Assembly (NCBI GenBank): GCA_947490035.1
Contig: CANLGS010000029.1
Location: forward strand, 1-14,135
Length of the DNA stretch: 14,135 bases
Direction of reading: 5' to 3'
From: Gemmataceae bacterium
Lineage (GTDB): Bacteria > Planctomycetota > Planctomycetia > Gemmatales > Gemmataceae
This document shows, in pieces, positions 12,987-14,135 of the stretch. Below the pieces are notes generated by a model that had not been told where the DNA came from, did not search any database, and was given only the letters and a program-made list of their open reading frames with translations. The position numbers and the translations under genes were made by a program. The first letter of the stretch is position 1; each line of letters starts with the position of its first letter.

Positions 12987-13379
12987 TCACGCGCACGCGA
13001 TGGGTTCAAACGCTTCGCGCGGGATGCGAACGTCCGCGAACGGCTTTAGCAACTCGAACCACCGGCGATCCACGCCGGCGCGGTCGGGACTCGCTGAGAC
13101 GAAGAAGAAGAAGCCGAGTCGCACGCTGCCGTCTTCGACCGCGACACGGAACTCACCGGCCGTTCGGAGAATGTGTTTCACACCCTTGACCTTGCAGCCG
13201 ACCAACCGCTCGGTCCCGCACGCGAGGTAGACTGTCACCACGTCGTCGATGCGTTTCGCGACACACGGTTCGTCGGAGACGAAGTAGGTCAGGAAATCGC
13301 CCGAGGGGAAATAATGGGGCACCGACCGGAACTCGCCCGGCGGGTTGTCCTTCAGGTATTCGGTGAGGGTCGTTGCCAT
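12987..13379 (-). CDS. Conserved-looking hypothetical protein (130 aa)
   Basis: Start is ATG 13379 (M-A-T-T-L-T-E-Y-L-K), with GAGG five bases upstream; an in-frame ATG further out (13466) would add Arg/Gly-rich nonsense. The protein is a compact alpha/beta domain: YLKDNPPGEFRSVPHYFPSG (8-27), FLTYFVSDEPCVAKRIDDVV (29-48), VYLACGTERLVGCKVKGVKH (50-69), VRLGFFFFVSAS (86-97) and a C-terminal helix (RRWFELLKPFADV). There is no signal peptide or metal motif. Codon use is like the neighbours, and the frame is clean, so it is surely a gene. Function is not recognised; the short, self-contained shape would suit a regulatory or immunity-type protein, but nothing shows that. It converges on sua5. Confidence 0.8.
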   Translation of the reverse strand: MATTLTEYLKDNPPGEFRSVPHYFPSGDFLTYFVSDEPCVAKRIDDVVTVYLACGTERLVGCKVKGVKHILRTAGEFRVAVEDGSVRLGFFFFVSASPDRAGVDRRWFELLKPFADVRIPREAFEPIACA

Positions 13380-13601
13380 ACCCGCCTCGCGAAGTCGTTG
13401 TCGTGGCCCAACGGCAGACCCGGTTCGTCCGGGTCTTCTTCCCGCCACTCCAATCGAACACCACACAGCCTACCAGCTTATGACTCCCGCTGTCCGCGCG
13501 GGCGTGAAACGGGCCGGTTCGCGCCCGCGAAATAACTTGCGAACGCCAGAACCTCCCCTTACGTTAATCTCTGCACTATTGCCCCTGTCTCACGGACCCT
13601 T

Positions 13602-14135
13602 ATGGCCGAACCCAACCCCCGGCCGCGCGGTCGCGCTCTTTTCTACGCCGCCGCGCTCGTCGCGGTCGCGTTCAGCGGCACCGCCCGCGCGGACAAGGCG
13701 GACGCCGCCGCACCGGAGAGGCTCGCCAAACTGCGCTACGAGTGGTACGAACAGCAGGCACGCAAGGAAGCCGCCGACTGGGAAATCAATCTCATCGCAC
13801 CGCCGCGCCCGCAGGGGCCGTCCATCGGTCAGTTCCAGAACCCGACCACGCTCGTCAGCGAACTGCGCCCGGTACTCACCGGCGATTACGACGCTCTCCG
13901 CAACGCCGCGCTGAAGCTCGCCGAAGCCGCCCGCGCCCGACGCGACGACGCCAAAAAGGACTGGGAAGAGGGCTACAAGCAGCGGGTCGCGTTCCGCAAG
14001 TACGCCGACCAGCAGCAGACCGCCTACGGCTTCGACCTCGATACCGGCACGCTGCCCGGCTTCGCGCCCTCCGTCTTCGACGCGGTCGTGATCGCGTGGG
14101 CGGTCGTCGTGTTCGTCGCGGCGCGCGTGCTCGCG
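13602..14135 (+). CDS. Exported or membrane protein, 5' end only (runs off the window)
   Basis: An open frame of 178 codons without stop reaches the end of the window, so the gene is incomplete. Start ATG 13602 has no strong ribosome site. Residues 12-26 (ALFYAAALVAVAFSG) are a hydrophobic signal core after two Arg-containing turns, with likely cleavage after ARA (30). The mature part is rich in charged helices: RLAKLRYEWYEQQARKEAAD (40-59), LKLAEAARARRDDAKKDWEE (104-123). A hydrophobic segment near the end (residues 158-176, VFDAVVIAWAVVVFVAA) is probably a transmembrane helix. Thus it appears to be a membrane-anchored protein with a periplasmic helical part. The family is not recognised. 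The 222-base gap before it (13380-13601) holds a small GC-rich hairpin at 13416-13436 and a more AT-rich patch at about 13530-13580, and otherwise nothing. Confidence 0.75.
   Translation, partial: MAEPNPRPRGRALFYAAALVAVAFSGTARADKADAAAPERLAKLRYEWYEQQARKEAADWEINLIAPPRPQGPSIGQFQNPTTLVSELRPVLTGDYDALRNAALKLAEAARARRDDAKKDWEEGYKQRVAFRKYADQQQTAYGFDLDTGTLPGFAPSVFDAVVIAWAVVVFVAARVLA

Noticed and set aside
13416..13436. Hairpin AGACCCGG, TTCGT, CCGGGTCT followed by TCTT as an intrinsic terminator
   Set aside because: It is over 400 bases beyond the sua5 stop and upstream of the minus-strand gene at 13379, so it ends no visible gene; the T-run is weak.
1..14135. tRNA, rRNA, CRISPR array or transposase
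   Set aside because: No cloverleaf, ribosomal RNA signature, regularly spaced direct repeats or transposase-like frame was recognised in the window.

Overview
The window is about 14 kb of very GC-rich DNA with strong G/C preference at third codon positions. It most resembles a planctomycete of the Gemmataceae type. The pointers are a (5-formylfuran-3-yl)methyl phosphate synthase (MfnB) in a bacterial setting, a Ser/Thr kinase joined to a tubulin-like region, an FHA protein, a secreted HEAT-like/STN-like protein, and long palindromic repeats between genes. No rRNA, tRNA, CRISPR array or transposase was seen, so this looks like ordinary chromosomal housekeeping and lineage-specific sequence. 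The taxonomic call is inference from gene content.

Layout, left to right. 1-300 holds a possible tail of an upstream gene and a large hairpin. A small + strand hypothetical (298-705) converges on, and overlaps, a minus-strand unit that reads ASCH protein (1961-2431), then MfnB (1251-1964), then, beyond a 33-bp perfect inverted repeat, a hypothetical (627-1148). ASCH and MfnB overlap by 4 bp. Divergent from this is a kinase/tubulin-like gene (2544-5638) that no longer reads through. It has a frame break with a probable internal deletion near 4205-4231, an in-frame TGA at 4483-4485 and a second frame slip at about 4582. The kinase domain is intact, while the tubulin-like part is split into pieces.

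After a 27-bp inverted repeat comes a minus-strand NupG-family nucleoside:H+ symporter (5816-7093). Divergent from it are a small zinc-ribbon protein (7249-7461), a secreted planctomycete-type protein (7552-9030) and, overlapping its stop codon, a CrcB/FluC fluoride channel (9030-9434). The channel and a convergent FHA protein (9482-9895) share a hairpin that contains both stop codons. Further minus-strand genes are a small beta-sandwich-like protein (10052-10354) and a TPR protein (10436-11911), separated by another long hairpin. Divergent again is a Sua5-type threonylcarbamoyl-AMP synthase (12008-12979), converging on a small hypothetical (12987-13379). The window ends inside a new exported-protein gene (13602 onward).

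Functional links are limited. MfnB points to methanofuran-type C1 cofactor synthesis. The kinase and FHA protein are signalling modules. CrcB is for fluoride resistance and Sua5 for tRNA t6A modification. The most unusual features are the broken kinase/tubulin-like gene and five different long inverted repeats, at least four of which sit at or within about 10 bp of a stop codon.
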